Shown in pieces: positions 1 to 12,510 of a stretch of DNA of 64,000 nucleotides. Below the pieces are notes generated by a model. That model made no database searches. It saw only the letters and a list, made by a program, of their open reading frames with translations, and was not told the origin of the DNA. Made by a program: the position numbers and the translations under genes. Numbering within the stretch: position 1 is the stretch's first letter; every line of letters starts with the position of its first letter. This DNA comes from Boswellia sacra (taxonomy: Eukaryota > Streptophyta > Magnoliopsida > Sapindales > Burseraceae), in NCBI GenBank assembly GCA_013180625.2, contig SNVD02000426.1:1211001-1275000 (forward strand). The letters are read 5' to 3'.

Positions 1-223
1 GACTTCGTTAACTACAAAATCATGTAATTTAGTTCTGTACCTGCAAATGAAATTCTCTCGTTGGAACCTAGGCTAGAAAAGGGCAATTTGAGCATTAAAA
101 ATGTCAAAGCAGACCGGTTAATTTCAAGTGTCATAAAAAGCTAACAAACAGGTAATGACAAAGAGAACATAACAATTATCCCCAGTGTGCCTACATTCCA
201 TCTCTCTTCCTTCTCTTCTCCGT
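1..223. other. 5' flank of the LysM kinase gene
   Basis: This is non-coding sequence upstream of the receptor kinase. A pyrimidine-rich stretch (about 200-222, TCTCTCTTCC-type) precedes the start region, as is common in plant 5' leaders. No clear TATA box was picked out. Confidence 0.4.
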
Positions 224-259
224 ATGGAAAATTCCCTTGAACACAACTATGGCTTCTGA
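224..259 (+). promoter_or_regulatory. Upstream ORF overlapping the LYK3 start codon
   Basis: An ATG at 224 opens an 11-codon reading frame that ends at TGA 257-259. It overlaps, in another frame, the kinase start ATG at 249. If the transcript begins upstream of 224, scanning ribosomes would meet this ATG first, so it could lower or condition translation of the kinase. Whether it lies in the mRNA depends on the transcription start, which cannot be seen here. Confidence 0.4.
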
Positions 260-3200
260 TCATAGTTTTCTTCTCTGTTTTCTCCTTCTCCCTTTATTGG
301 CAATTCCAATACTTGCTAGCGTTTCCGATTCTGATGATTCTAACCGAAATATGGAGCAATTTCCTTGCTCCGGAAGCAGCAGATGTGATGCTTCATTGTA
401 TCACATCAACAAAGGTCGCTCAAAAGAAGAAGTTGCTCACTTTTACTCTGTAAACTCATCACAGATCAATCCAATTTCCCATGGCAGTACAGACTCTACG
501 GAGGATTACCTAATCACAGTACCTTGCTCCTGCAATAATGTCAGTGGCACAGAAGGATTTTTCTACGATACAATCTACCCTGTGAAGCGTAATGACAAAT
601 TTGTTGATGTTTCCAATAACTATTACAGTGGGCAAGCTTGGCATATTGATGGAATTGACAAAAATTTCAGTGCAGGAAGTAACGTAACCATGCACCTTGT
701 ATGCGGATGTGTGGAAACTAAGTCTCAAATTGTGGTAACATACACAGTCCAGCTACAAGATACACTATTTCGTATTGCTACTCGACTTTCTGCAAGAATT
801 GATGATATACTGAGCATGAACAAGATGATTCATGACAAAAATAAAATAGAGGATGGTTGGGTATTATATGTCCCTATGGATCCAAATGGAATTGGTTATT
901 CATCTCCAAAGAATGGTATTTGAGATTACCGCTCAAAACTCTCTCTCTCTTTTATTCATTTATTTCATCCGGTTTGCATCTATTATTTCTCATATTTCCT
1001 CCCATATTTAACTTTGTTTTCTTTGTGTAATTGCTACGTTTCAGTATCAGGATCAAGAAGGAGACACGAGTGGGCAATAGTCATTGGAATATTATCAACT
1101 GTGACATTACTTACAATGATGACATTGATAATCATTCTCTTCAGGAGAAAGAGACTTAGATCCCAACAGAGCTCTGAGGATGATCCAAAAGCAGTTTCTA
1201 AAACTTTAACTGCTTCCAGAAGAGCATTTTCCTCGCAGAGCCGGTACCTAACCGACAGAATGGAAGGTCAGCTTTGCTCAAACCATCTCCACTAAATTGA
1301 AAGTTCTATAAAACTCATGCTGCTTTTCCTGCAAGAACTCGGTTTATCACTATTGAATTTTTATTTATTTTTAATCAACTACTGTTAATTACAATTCTGA
1401 TGGAGGACAATTGTATTAAGTAGCATACTTCTGCGATTGAGAGAATGGAAGGAGATTAATCATTCAAAGTGAATATGTTTCATGCAGAGGTGACAGCTTT
1501 TGAATCAGAAAGAGCAGTGGTTTACAGTCTTGAGGAGATTGAAGAGGCTACAAATAACTTTGATGAAACTAAGATAATTGGACGGGGTGGATATGGAAAT
1601 GTTTATTTTGGAGTGTTGGGAGAGAAAGTATGGCCAATCTTTGCTAAATTTCTTTCTTCCTCTTACAAAACAAATAGTTGGAGTCCAATTATTTAACATG
1701 TCTTCTCAACATTCAGGAGGTTGCTATAAAGAAGATGAGATCTAACAAATCCAAAGAGTTTTTTGCAGAGCTCAAGGTCTTATGCAAGATCCATCACATA
1801 AACGTGGTAAGTTATCATTACCAAATCAAGTAAATACAGCATCTAACTCTCATCAAGACCTCTAATTTGCCGTGAAAAGAAAGTTTTCAGTTTACTTATG
1901 CATATTTTTGTATAAATTCCCCATCAAGTCACTTCATTTTCTGCTGTGGGATCAAATTGTATAGTGTTTAGCATCCTCGACCCAAGCAGTTAATGAGCAT
2001 GCTTATGATCAGTTAGTACTACTGAAAACTTGGACCAAATGTTAATGTACTAGGTGGAGCTGTTAGGTTATGCTTGGGGTGACGACCACCTCTACTTAGT
2101 GTATGAATATGTTCCGAATGGTTCACTCAGTGATCATCTTCATGAACCATTACTGAAAGGCCATCAGCCTCTCAGTTGGACAGCAAGAACTCAAATTGCA
2201 CTTGATGCTGCTAAGGGTATTGAATACATTCACGACCACACTAAAGCTCGGTATGTGCACCGTGACATAAAGACCAGCAACATTCTATTGGACGAGGGCC
2301 TACGAGCAAAGGTACCTAACCCAAGTATAGGGCTTCTTTAATATATAATTTTATTCCTGAAAAGTTATATGCTATGACTTTGTTCAATGTTTGAGTTATC
2401 TGATGGATGCGTACGATATTATTCGATAATTATTTGGTAATCTGTAACTCGATAAAAGTCATGATATATAAATTTTCAGGAACATAATCATTTTTATAAT
2501 TTACATTAAAATTTAGGATATTTTTAATTTTTTATTTTATATATCTTGAAAACATTTTTGTTTATTTGGAGTCAATGCTGATGTCAATGCGGTAAAAAAA
2601 TAAATGTAAAAATATTAGGTTGCAGATTTTGGATTGGCCAAGCTTGTGGAAAGAAGCAATGAAGAAGAGATGATAGCAACAAGATTGGTAGGAACACCAG
2701 GCTACCTTCCTCCAGAGTAAGTTGAACATTTCCATTTATTATATAAGAGCTGTTGCACTACATGTTTGGCAGTTCACACTGTACTGTATAAAAACTCTGC
2801 GCTGTATTAATTTATACAATACTTATGTTTGGAACAAACTTTACATTGTATTAAATAATGTACTGCATAATTTAATGTAACATATGTTATATTATCTAAT
2901 GCAGAAAAAAACCACCGTATTACCCTACACTATACAAGAATATTAATTTTTTTTAATATTCTTGTTATGTAAACTACATTATAAAAATTTATACAACTTT
3001 AACTATAGCTATTTTTAAGGTTTTTGTATGATTTTTATTTTATTTTTGTTAAATTTATATAAATTAAATATAAGGAAGATTATATATTTTTTTAATTGTA
3101 AGTTATAATTATTTTATTTATATTTAATTTATTTAATTTGGTATAAAAATAATATTTAATTTATTTAATAATATGTTGTTAATTTTTGAAATGAAAGATA

Positions 3201-4144
3201 ATATAATACAATTTAAAAATACTCCAAACATAAATATAATATAGTATAGTATAAAAAATAGCACGGTGCAATGTTTCACCAAACATCCAGTATATTATGC
3301 ATAGTATTAATTAATACAATACAATGCAATATAATATAATTATTAAAAATAATACTATACAATGTTGCGCGTCAAACATAACTATAAGGTGGTTACAGTT
3401 GTATTAGTGCTGAACTTCTGTACTGTTTCAATTACAAGATCTGTGAAGGAGCTACAGGTGACCACCAAAACTGATGTATTTGCATTTGGGGTGGTTCTGG
3501 CGGAGCTGATAACAGGCCAACGTGCACTTACTCGAGATAACCGAGAGCCCAACAAGATGAAATCACTAATTACTGTTGTAAGTCAACTTGTTTATATTTA
3601 ATTCTTTATTGACTGAGAGAGGGCTAGTGGGTTTACACAGATCTGTCGCGTATTAGATAATGGGCTTCACTAATTAACTCGTCCACATAAAATATTTTAG
3701 AAGCTATACAGTAGATTTTTGGTTTTCATATATAATCTGCATTATGTTCAGAATTAAGGTAAGGCATATTTGTGATGATTTTCTCAGATTAACAAAATCT
3801 TCAAAAGGGAAGACCCGAAAGCTGCTTTAGAACAGGTCATAGATGGAAGTCTTCGAAGCAGCTTTCCAATGGAGGATGTGTACAAGGTTGATTTGTAATT
3901 TCTTAATCAGTTGTTTATTATGAAGAGAAATTAAGATTAAGATTAGAAAACATGGGATAAATCTTGTCAACTCTTGCAGATGGCAGAAGTAGCCGAGTGG
4001 TGCTTAAGCGAAGAGGCTGTGAGCAGACCAGAAATGCGAGAAATTGTTTTAGCACTCTCTCAAGTCACGGTTTCCTCTGCAGAATGGGAAGCATCATTAG
4101 GAGGGAATAGCCAAGTTTTCAGTGGGGTATTCGATGGAAGATAA
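249..4144 (+). CDS. LYK3: LysM-domain receptor-like kinase (LYK3 type), 9 exons
   Basis: This is a plasma-membrane receptor kinase; LYK proteins sense chitin-like or related N-acetylglucosamine ligands, and Arabidopsis LYK3 is linked to immunity and ABA cross-talk. Exons: 249-915, 1051-1266, 1488-1627, 1717-1806, 2054-2311, 2619-2716, 3439-3577, 3788-3886, 3980-4144, giving 623 residues with all phases consistent. A signal peptide (residues 1 to about 23) is followed by three LysM repeats with the family's CxC spacers (CSC, CGC), then a transmembrane helix in exon 2 (about 228-250). The kinase has a glycine loop [11 protein letters not shown] (about 328), VAIKK lysine, HRDIKTSN (RD class) and ADFG, so it looks catalytically intact. 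The C terminus, ending in [13 protein letters not shown], resembles Arabidopsis LYK3. I chose the ATG at 249 because it begins the signal peptide; the frame upstream has no ATG. Intron 6 (722 bp) holds a MITE-like insert. Confidence 0.95.
2750..3392. mobile_element. Putative degenerate MITE in LYK3 intron 6
   Basis: The intron is AT-rich and its two ends carry related inverted words: ATGTTTGGCAGTTCAC near 2761 and, reversed, ATGTTTGACGCGCAAC near 3363-3380. Further copies of the ATGTTTGG word occur at about 2826 and, reversed, about 3280. This pattern suggests an old terminal-inverted-repeat element, perhaps with an internal second copy. No clean target duplication was found. The flanking splice sites are intact. 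Confidence 0.35.
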
Positions 4145-5185
4145 TTTTATTTTATTACATCTTCTGTTTGATATCTTCACTTGGTACGGGCAAAATTCGT
4201 GTTTTGTATTATGCTAATGTAAAAGGTCGATGGCTGCTCAGAATTTGTTGTTCAAATATTAAACATATTAATGGCAATTCAAATGTATCTACACTTATAT
4301 GATATTATTATAAAGATAATTTGCATAAAAAAATTTGTAAAATAATGTTATTTAGGTTACCATCCAATATAAGTAACAACAGAAATTATACTGTAAAATT
4401 AATAATAATGCATGATGCCGAATCTAAACCAAGATCTAGTTAAGAATGGTGTCTTTGGATTGCTTTATGGTTTATGAGACTAGGAGCTATTACTATTCCT
4501 CAGTAAGACCCTTTTCAGGATAGAATAGTAGGAGCTCTAGTCTTAAGCGAACAAGTCCAATAAAATCCATTCGTCAAACCAAATCTCGCAAGCGCCGTAA
4601 ATCTATGTATAATGGTTGGCTTCGAGCCAAATCTTGCAAGTCAGTAAAATTTATGCATTAAAGATATAAACATTAAAATTAAAAATATTTTATCAATATT
4701 ATCAACTACATTGGGAACTTCAAATATTTATTAGTTTTCCATGAAAAATTTAAGAGGGTGAAAATTAAAAAAAAAAAAAGTAATGGTAGAACTACAGGGG
4801 ATCAATCCTTCAAGTCCTCGAACGGTGTCGTTTTAGTGGAGAATTTTCAATTCGTTAGTTCCTTATTCCAATTAGTTTACCCGATTATGTTATTACTTAG
4901 GAGGCAATTGAATTCAACTATAAGATCGATCGAGCTCCATTACAGTTGATACATTGGGAAGCCAGGCACAGAAATACTGAGAGACAGAGAGACCTTGTTT
5001 AGTTTTCACAAACGTTATCAACTAAATTGCGCAGTGAATTCTAGGATACGTTATTAGTTTCTATCAGGACAAAATTTTTCTTCTCAGTGGACGACTCCGA
5101 TCATTCTTCCATCAGATCTCATCAATGATATTCTACAAAACTTGTATATCGTACTGATCCGTAAGTAACTTTAGCCAAAACAAAA
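4145..5185. other. Intergenic, LYK3 to AP1M2
   Basis: This holds the LYK3 3' UTR and the AP1M2 promoter and leader. Around 4446-4567 an imperfect inverted repeat is visible (GACTAGGAGCTATTACTATT against GAATAGTAGGAGCTCTAGTC), which may be a small foldback MITE. The rest is AT-rich with no gene recognised. Confidence 0.4.
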
Positions 5186-8100
5186 ATGGCTGGTGCAGTC
5201 TCCGCACTGTTTCTTCTCGACATAAAAGGACGCGTTCTGGTGTGGCGCGACTACCGTGGAGATGTTTCCGCTGTTCAAGCCGAGCGCTTCCTCACCAAAC
5301 TCATCGAGAAACAGGTTCTCTCCTTGATTTATAATTTAATTTATTTTCGTAATTTTCCTCATTTTATTTAGTTGGGGCAATTTAAGTTAATTTACCTTCA
5401 TTTAGACGATTTGTGCTTCAAACCTCCTTTATTTGCCTTGATCTGTTCTGTTGAGCTTTAGAAGCTGAAAGTGGTGTCGTTTTGCTTGCTTTAATGTGTT
5501 GTTTCAGGGAGATGCACAATCACAAGATCCAGTTGTGTATGATAATGGAGTCACATACTTGTTTATACAGCATTCGAATATCTATCTTATGACTGCGTCA
5601 AGGCAGAACTGCAATGCTGCCAGCCTTCTGTTCTTTCTACACCGTGTAGTTGATGTAAGCTAATTTTGGTTTTTCGTGTCTTCCTTGGAAGTATTATCAA
5701 TAAATTGAGAAATTGGTCAAGTCAAATTATCAGATTTGTTATTATTTTTCAAGCAATTGAGGTGTGTGATTATGGTCCATTTCTTTTTCTCAGGTGTTTA
5801 AGCATTATTTTGAAGAGTTGGAAGAGGAATCTCTTAGAGATAACTTTGTAGTAGTGGTGTGTTGGTGTTTTCGTTCTTCATGTTTTGTTTGTTGTGTTAA
5901 TTTGCTCCAGCATTTAAAAAATCCAGATGGTAATGCTGTTTGTTACTTTTGGCTTTGGTAGTATGAGTTGCTTGATGAAATGATGGACTTCGGTTATCCT
6001 CAATATACTGAAGCAAACATTTTGAGTGAATTTATCAAAACTGATGCATATAGGATGGAAGTTACACAAAGGCCTCCTATGGCAGTCACGAATGCAGTGT
6101 CTTGGCGCAGTGAAGGGATATTCTACAAGAAGAATGAAGTGGGTGGCTTTGTCTTTTCTTATCATCTTGAATTGTTTATAGATGCATTGAGCCACTGAAC
6201 AGTGGAGGTCTCTTCTTGTTTCTTCAGGTCTTTTTGGACGTTGTGGAGAGTGTTAATATACTTGTCAACAGCAATGGACAAATAATTAGATCAGATGTTG
6301 TTGGGGCATTGAAGATGAGAACTTATCTGAGGTGTGTTGTCGACTGAAGTGTATGGATATTTAGTCTGTCAGAGATAGTGGCTTTTAGTTAGTTATTGCT
6401 ATTCTTATACTTTACCGTTCGTTTCTCTAACCAATTTTTTCCTGAGGATTTACATGCTTGCCAATTAAGCATAAAAATATAATGCTAATATTCAAATGCA
6501 GCATTTTTTAATTTTGTTGAGAGTGGTAAACTCCTTGTATTTTTGAGCTCATGCTTTAATACATTAGTACATGTAACTGCTTGATGCTGTGAATCAAATT
6601 GTACCATCTCACAAACATCTTCACTTAATGTGTGTTATCATGTAGAATTATACAGATTGAAGTTGAGGACGGTTTATGTTATGATGAGAGTTGCAGTTAT
6701 GAACACCTTGCATATTGATTACTCCAACTTTGGCCATGCTAGACTAACATTTTGTTGAAAAAAAAAATCGCATATGGTTTAGATAAAATATCGACTACAT
6801 AGTGATCTAGATGAATTTTGCTTTTGTAGATTCAAATAAATTTTTGAGAACTGGCAAAATGAAAGGGGTCGTAATTCAACTTCACAAATTGGTTTCTTTA
6901 CATGTTTGTTATGCTTGTTTTCTTGCTGCTTCATTCTTTGAAGTCTATCAAAATAATACCTGGATGCTTTCATAGACTGTGATGTTTATTACTTTCACTC
7001 TTTCCTGTGGTTTGGTAGACAAGTCCAACTGTTAGACGCTTAATTTGGAAACATACTTCCATGTCCAAATTTTCTTTATTTGAGCTTGCAACTCATTGTT
7101 ATCTGTTAGCAGCAGCTGGAGACTAAAGCCACTGATTTATCTTTTCCAGTGGTATGCCTGAGTGTAAGCTTGGCCTAAATGATAGAATATTGTTGGAGGC
7201 ACAAGGTCGAGCAACAAAGGGAAAGGCTATTGATTTAGATGACATCAAATTTCATCAGTATGTAACCTGACACTCTGGCCTTCTTGAAGTCAGCTGTTTT
7301 TTATACAAAATTTTGTGAACACTGTGTGAATTCTGGTTTTAGTAAAATGATTTTGCAAATTTGTATTTTTGCTAAATGCCCACTTTTCATATAGGTGTGT
7401 TCGCTTGGCCCGATTTGAAAATGATCGGACCATATCATTCATACCCCCTGATGGATCTTTCGATCTCATGACGTACCGACTCAATACTCAGGTCCATTTT
7501 GTGGTGTATAATTCTCTTTTTTTTCTTTTTTCTTTTTTTCCCTCTTCCTTCTTCCGCTGCATATTAAATGGCCTTGGATGATTTCTTTATGTGTTCAGGT
7601 GAAGCCATTGATTTGGGTGGAAGCTAAAGTTGAAAAGCATTCCAGAAGTCGTGTTGAGATCTTGGTGAAGGCTAGAAGTCAATTCAAGGAGCGAAGGTAT
7701 TTAGTTTTGTCCATTACTGCTGTCTTTTCTCTAGTCAGCTTATTGCTTCAAATTCTAAACAGGCTGGTTCTTAGATTTTTTTGAATGCTTATGGGAAAAA
7801 TGATTGAATAATACAGTACTGCAACAAATGTTGAGATTGAGTTGCCTGTGTCATCTGATGCTTCCAATCCACTTATTCGGACATCAATGGGATCTGCATC
7901 ATATGCACCAGAAAGTGATGCATTAATCTGGAAAATAAAATCCTTTCCTGGTGGCAAGGTATGAGCTGACTTTGAAGTTTTTGATTGTTTGCAGTATGCT
8001 ATTGGTAGCCCAAAATCTCGAATAAAATTTTACTTGGTTCTTTGTGAAGTTACACTTCGCTCATGGTATTTATCCTTTTTGCAAATCCAAATTTTTAGGA

Positions 8101-9097
8101 ATACATGTTGAGGGCTGAGTTCACTCTTCCCAGTGTAACAGATGAAGAAGCCACTCCCGAAAGAAAAGCTCCCATTCGTGTCAAATTTGAGATACCATAT
8201 TTTACTGTTTCAGGAATTCAGGTATGCCTCTGCAAATAGGAATATTATAGCTTGCTCTTCCTATTCTTTTGGTCAATTCGCAGATTTTTTTTTTTTTTTT
8301 TTTTTTGGGGTGGATGCCATAATTCTCATCTAGTTTCAATTTGCTTGTCTCTCGCTTCAAGAATTAGAGTAATTTCTTAGATCAATATGAAATTAAATTA
8401 TATTTTAAAACTTTGCAGTATTGATGCTGTTGCACAATGGTTAGACATAAATGAGAAAATGCATATGCAACATGAAGGTCTTGTAACATGTAGATACTCC
8501 ATGGCAGTTTCTTTGTGCAATAACTTGTTGATCATCCCAGGAAAAAAATGACCCAAATTTGTTTGTCCAAAAAATGGGTCTTCTAAAAATGAATCATAGT
8601 TCAATCCACAATCAACCAGAGACTGAACTGCCTCATGCTACTTTGTCTTATACCTGGTAGTCCAAGTCAGTGTTTTCAAGTCATTTTCACCTGGTTACTG
8701 ATTTACTTATCAGCAGTGATACGGAGAAAGATTTCTGCTACCACTATTCACTTCCTATGGAAAATACTGATGTAAATAACTGGAAATTTGGCAAATCCTA
8801 GCTAGTTGAGATTTCCTTTTGTGCACCCTTTCCTCACCATCCCCACATTTAAATCAAAACCCTCCAGAATATAAGCAGGATTAGATGATAATACATCATT
8901 GTTTAAGAGAAAGACCTTAGAAGCTTAGCTAACAAGTACTCAAAAGCAAGTTGAGATTAATAATTAAGCTTTTACATTCATGTCGGAAATTTTTGTAGGT
9001 TCGATACCTGAAGATTATTGAGAAAAGTGCTTATCATGCTCTTCCATGGGTAAGATACATTACGATGGCTGGTGAGTATGAACTGAGGCTTATCTGA
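5186..9097 (+). CDS. AP1M2: AP-1 clathrin adaptor complex, medium (mu) subunit, 11 exons
   Basis: This is the medium subunit of the AP-1 adaptor at the trans-Golgi network and early endosome. It selects tyrosine-motif (YxxPhi) cargo for clathrin vesicles; in Arabidopsis AP1M2/HAP13 is needed for secretory and vacuolar trafficking and cytokinesis. Exons: 5186-5314, 5508-5654, 5794-5856, 5962-6138, 6228-6331, 7150-7257, 7395-7491, 7599-7696, 7817-7958, 8099-8221, 8999-9097. They join in frame to 428 residues, the length I remember for plant AP1M. The N-terminal longin-like half begins MAGAVSALFLLDIKG. The C-terminal mu-homology domain runs from about residue 165 and ends EYELRLI. Every junction has GT and AG, and no lesion is visible, so the gene should be functional. 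Confidence 0.97.
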
Positions 9098-11831
9098 TGA
9101 CAATCCAACAAACAAATTTATTTATGGCTTTGAATCATTGATCTCAAAAAAAGTGGTGAAGACATGGGCATCATAAAAGCTCTTCTGCCTTGGACTAATG
9201 GTTTGTTAGGGAATTATAATTCCCAACTTCTATTCTTTAAGCCAGGAAATCTGTTGATTATAAATTCTTTCATTGAATAGGTTCTGTAAGAATTTGTTGC
9301 AATTCTTTTTCCTTTTTTTTTTTGCAATTATTGCAAAAATTTGTATTTTTATTTTTGCGTATGCTTCACCAGTTACAGGAAAGAGTAGGAAAACAGGTGT
9401 CAAACAAGTTGAAAAGGTGTTGGTAACGCGTAAGAAATATGCTGAATGGACTAAATGATGATATAGATAGGGAAATTATTTCACATGTTGCAATTAGAGC
9501 ATCTTTCTCTTCCTGTAGGATGTTTTCCCCTCTACTTCCTTATATAAGCATGCTTTCTTCTCTCTTTTTTCTTTCACAAAGTTGGGACCTAGACTTTTAA
9601 AATTTTAAGTGTGAGATGGGAAGCTTTTTTAATACCAAACATCATCTTAGCTGATCCGAGCATGGTTTGACCTACGTGATAGAACTTGAAACAAGTGCCT
9701 ACCACTTGGCGTCAACTTTTAGAGTGGCAAAAGAGTGTTTGTTTTTCTCTTACGAATAAAAAGCTTTTAACAAATTCAAGTAAACGTTTAGCTCGTGCGA
9801 TTTCTTTATTGCGGAGCATCTATGGCAGCCACCCAACAGAAATTCAGCCCACAAAATCAATTTGCTTCTACGTCAAGAAAGGGGGAATCAATCTACTGGT
9901 CCCCTAATTTCTTCAAGTGAGTTGTGTTTTGATGAAACAATATTGAAAGCTCGTCGGAACAAGGCTAGCTATAATTCCCGTGGAATTATTCTTGAAAGCC
10001 TTGAAGATTTCACCATCTGCTTAATCTTCTCTTTTATTCAAAATTCTCAACCGTCAACCGAACCAAAAATTTAACAAGAAATAGAAAAGAACAGCAAGTT
10101 GAAGAGGCTTTTATGAGAATAGTAAAATTTTAATTTTTTTAATTGCCTTTCATGTTTATCATTAAGTGACGAATGCTTTTCCAATTTTTAATGAAGGTAA
10201 ACCTCGAGTTGTTCTACATTATTTGATGAATCATTGTTCGACAAAGTGTTTATTACCATCTAGTTGTTTGCTAAAATACTATTTTGCGAAACAAGTTTTT
10301 AGCATCATTTGATAACTGTTAAATAATTTGAATGAATCTAACATTTCTAAAGAAATAAGAATATTTTTATCTCTTAATATTAAATCTCATTAGACTTTTT
10401 ATTCTAAAAAAAAAATCTCTCTACTTCATTGTTCAAACAAATAATCCAAAATTTGAAGTCAATTTGTAGTGCAAATGAAGGCAATTAGCCAATTACAGCC
10501 CCCCGAGCACTCACGAACACTTTATGATCGACAAATGTGACTTTGGCGCCTATTTTCACACATGTTGCCAATGAAATTCTGCCATGTAGGAAAGTGCATG
10601 TCGAAATTTACCTTCTATCTAACGTGGCGTTATTCTGGTGGTCCAGTCCTGCTCGGGCAAAACGTGGCATGCAGTCAATCCATGAAACGAGAATCAATCC
10701 CATCTTATTGGCACCGTATGAGACCATGACTTTCGTGGGACCAAGATCGACCCACAAATAACTGAAATACAGGAATCAAGAGCGCCCCAGTGCCGTTGTG
10801 GGCTGCGCCAGGGGAGATAATTTTATTAATTTATAAATCTTTCCTCTCAATAATATTTCTATTTAAAATCAAAATCATATGCGCCACTTAGTTTCAGATT
10901 CCTGTTCAGATGGTGATGGCATGAGGCTTGAGTTGAGCTCCGTCTCACGTTCATCGGATACTTCAAACTGTTTTTTGGTATCTACAATAACTTTTTTCTA
11001 TTGAAATCTTATTAAAATCATGTTTATGAAGCCTAAATAAGAAAATGTAAAAATTAAACAAGTTTTTAGTTTTACACCTTTTTTTTTTTTTTGAACTTGA
11101 GCAAATTATCGAGTTGTCAAGTTACTGAATAACCTTATTTGATATTTAATTGGTCCTACCAATACTTAATAAGAATAAAGTCTAAGAGAGTGTCGAGTTT
11201 AGTTCAAGATAAAGAAAGAAATAATTTGTAATTTTTAAATGTATTTTAAGAAATCATGTTTTCTTGTAAAAAATTTTAAGTAATTTTTCTGTTGAGAAGA
11301 TAATTTTTAAGATAATTTTTATTAATTACAAATTATTATTAATTTTTCAAATGGCCGAATTGCATCTTTTTTTAGGTCTCCAACGCGATCCGACGATACA
11401 ATGCATGCACCGAAACCCTGGCACACCAAACGTGTAGGTACACACGATACACACAACACATTATGATTGAGGCCAGGACACCCACACATGACCCATTCAT
11501 CCTCATCATCACCATCAACGTCAGGTCGCTGTCCCCAAACAAATTGGCACTGTATTTCCACGTGTGACCTCACACGCTTTTCAAAAATCCCACTAGATAA
11601 CAACCGACCTCTCTCCAGTCTCCACTCAACACCAAATTGCGTGTTAGGCAGTCTGGTCTGGCGCTTAGGCTTCGGTTCGGCCAATCGGGCAGGCCACATC
11701 AGCCCCTTACCCTACTCCTCGACTTCAAGTGGGAACTGGGTCCTCGCCTCCCCGTCAGATCTCTATCTAATCAAATATATCCAGCATATTCGATCCTACA
11801 ATACTGCTAAATACAAGAAATCAACACAATA
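9098..11831. other. Intergenic region without a recognised gene
   Basis: It contains the AP1M2 3' end followed by AT-rich sequence. Two less AT-rich patches (10500-10800 and 11400-11800) have short open frames on both strands but no recognisable protein. The patch at 11480-11800 includes CACGTG at about 11559 and CT-rich tracts, so it looks promoter- or leader-like and lies just before the small candidate gene at 11832. Confidence 0.4.
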
Positions 11832-12049
11832 ATGGCGCTTTCAACTGGTTCCGCTAAGTGCAAGCTTCATTGTATTAGCACTATAGAAATCCTATGCAAA
11901 TAATCAATAGATTTAATGATATTTGACTCTTTTTTTTTTAAGATTGGAATTGGGCCTACTACGAATATGATACAATATTGAGGGAGGATATGTACGCGAA
12001 TGAACCAAGCAAAGTGCATGATTCTCTCATCGAAAGGATAAGGAGATAA
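11832..12049 (+). CDS. Candidate two-exon micro-ORF, 48 residues, unrecognised
   Basis: ATG 11832 opens 40 nt ending at a GT (11872). A 71-nt intron with a long T tract ends in AAG at 11942, and 11943-12049 continues in frame to TAA. The product would be 48 residues (MALSTGSAKC...SLIERIRR). The same frame is open for 18 more codons after the TAA, up to TAG TAA. CACGTG- and CT-rich sequence upstream looks promoter-like. I do not recognise the protein. It could be a truncated gene, a micro-protein, or chance. Confidence 0.2.
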
Positions 12050-12501
12050 TGGTGGATATGCTCGGCAGCTTTTGAAAATCAAGCAGCCAAAGCCAATGCC
12101 AAGTAGTAACAATTTGAAGAAATAGATGGTATATACAACTTCGGCTAAAGTTGGGAGTGTTGGACCCATTAACACGCTCTTAGTTAGGAATTATTTGGAT
12201 TTGGATTATTGGATGACATAATCAATGAAATTGACAAAGAATGGTAAGAGTTTGTGTTTAGAATAAGTTTCAACAAGCTATCATTGTTTAGCAGTACGGT
12301 TTAGTTGCTTTGTTAGGACTAATTTTGTATCTAGATATTAATTGTAGTTAAGTTGAAAGTTGGAGCTTGAAATAATGTGATGTCACATGGAGTATTAACT
12401 ACCACTGTTTCTTTGGCATTAAATAATCGACTCAGTTAGTGAAGAGGTTTCTGGTTTCTCGGACTTATAAAATAACTATTCACTATTTGTCCGCGTGCAT
12501 A
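12050..12501. other. Intergenic, nothing recognised
   Basis: The sequence is AT-rich with only short open frames. No gene, RNA or clear repeat was seen. Confidence 0.4.
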
Positions 12502-12510
12502 CGACTCTTT

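Noticed and set aside
8286..8307. Poly-T run in AP1M2 intron 10
   Set aside because: Ordinary homopolymer in a plant intron; no flanking duplication to suggest a retroposed tail.
11322..11832. Two open frames of over 120 codons on opposite strands
   Set aside because: No recognisable domain, and the overlap on both strands in promoter-like sequence argues against coding.
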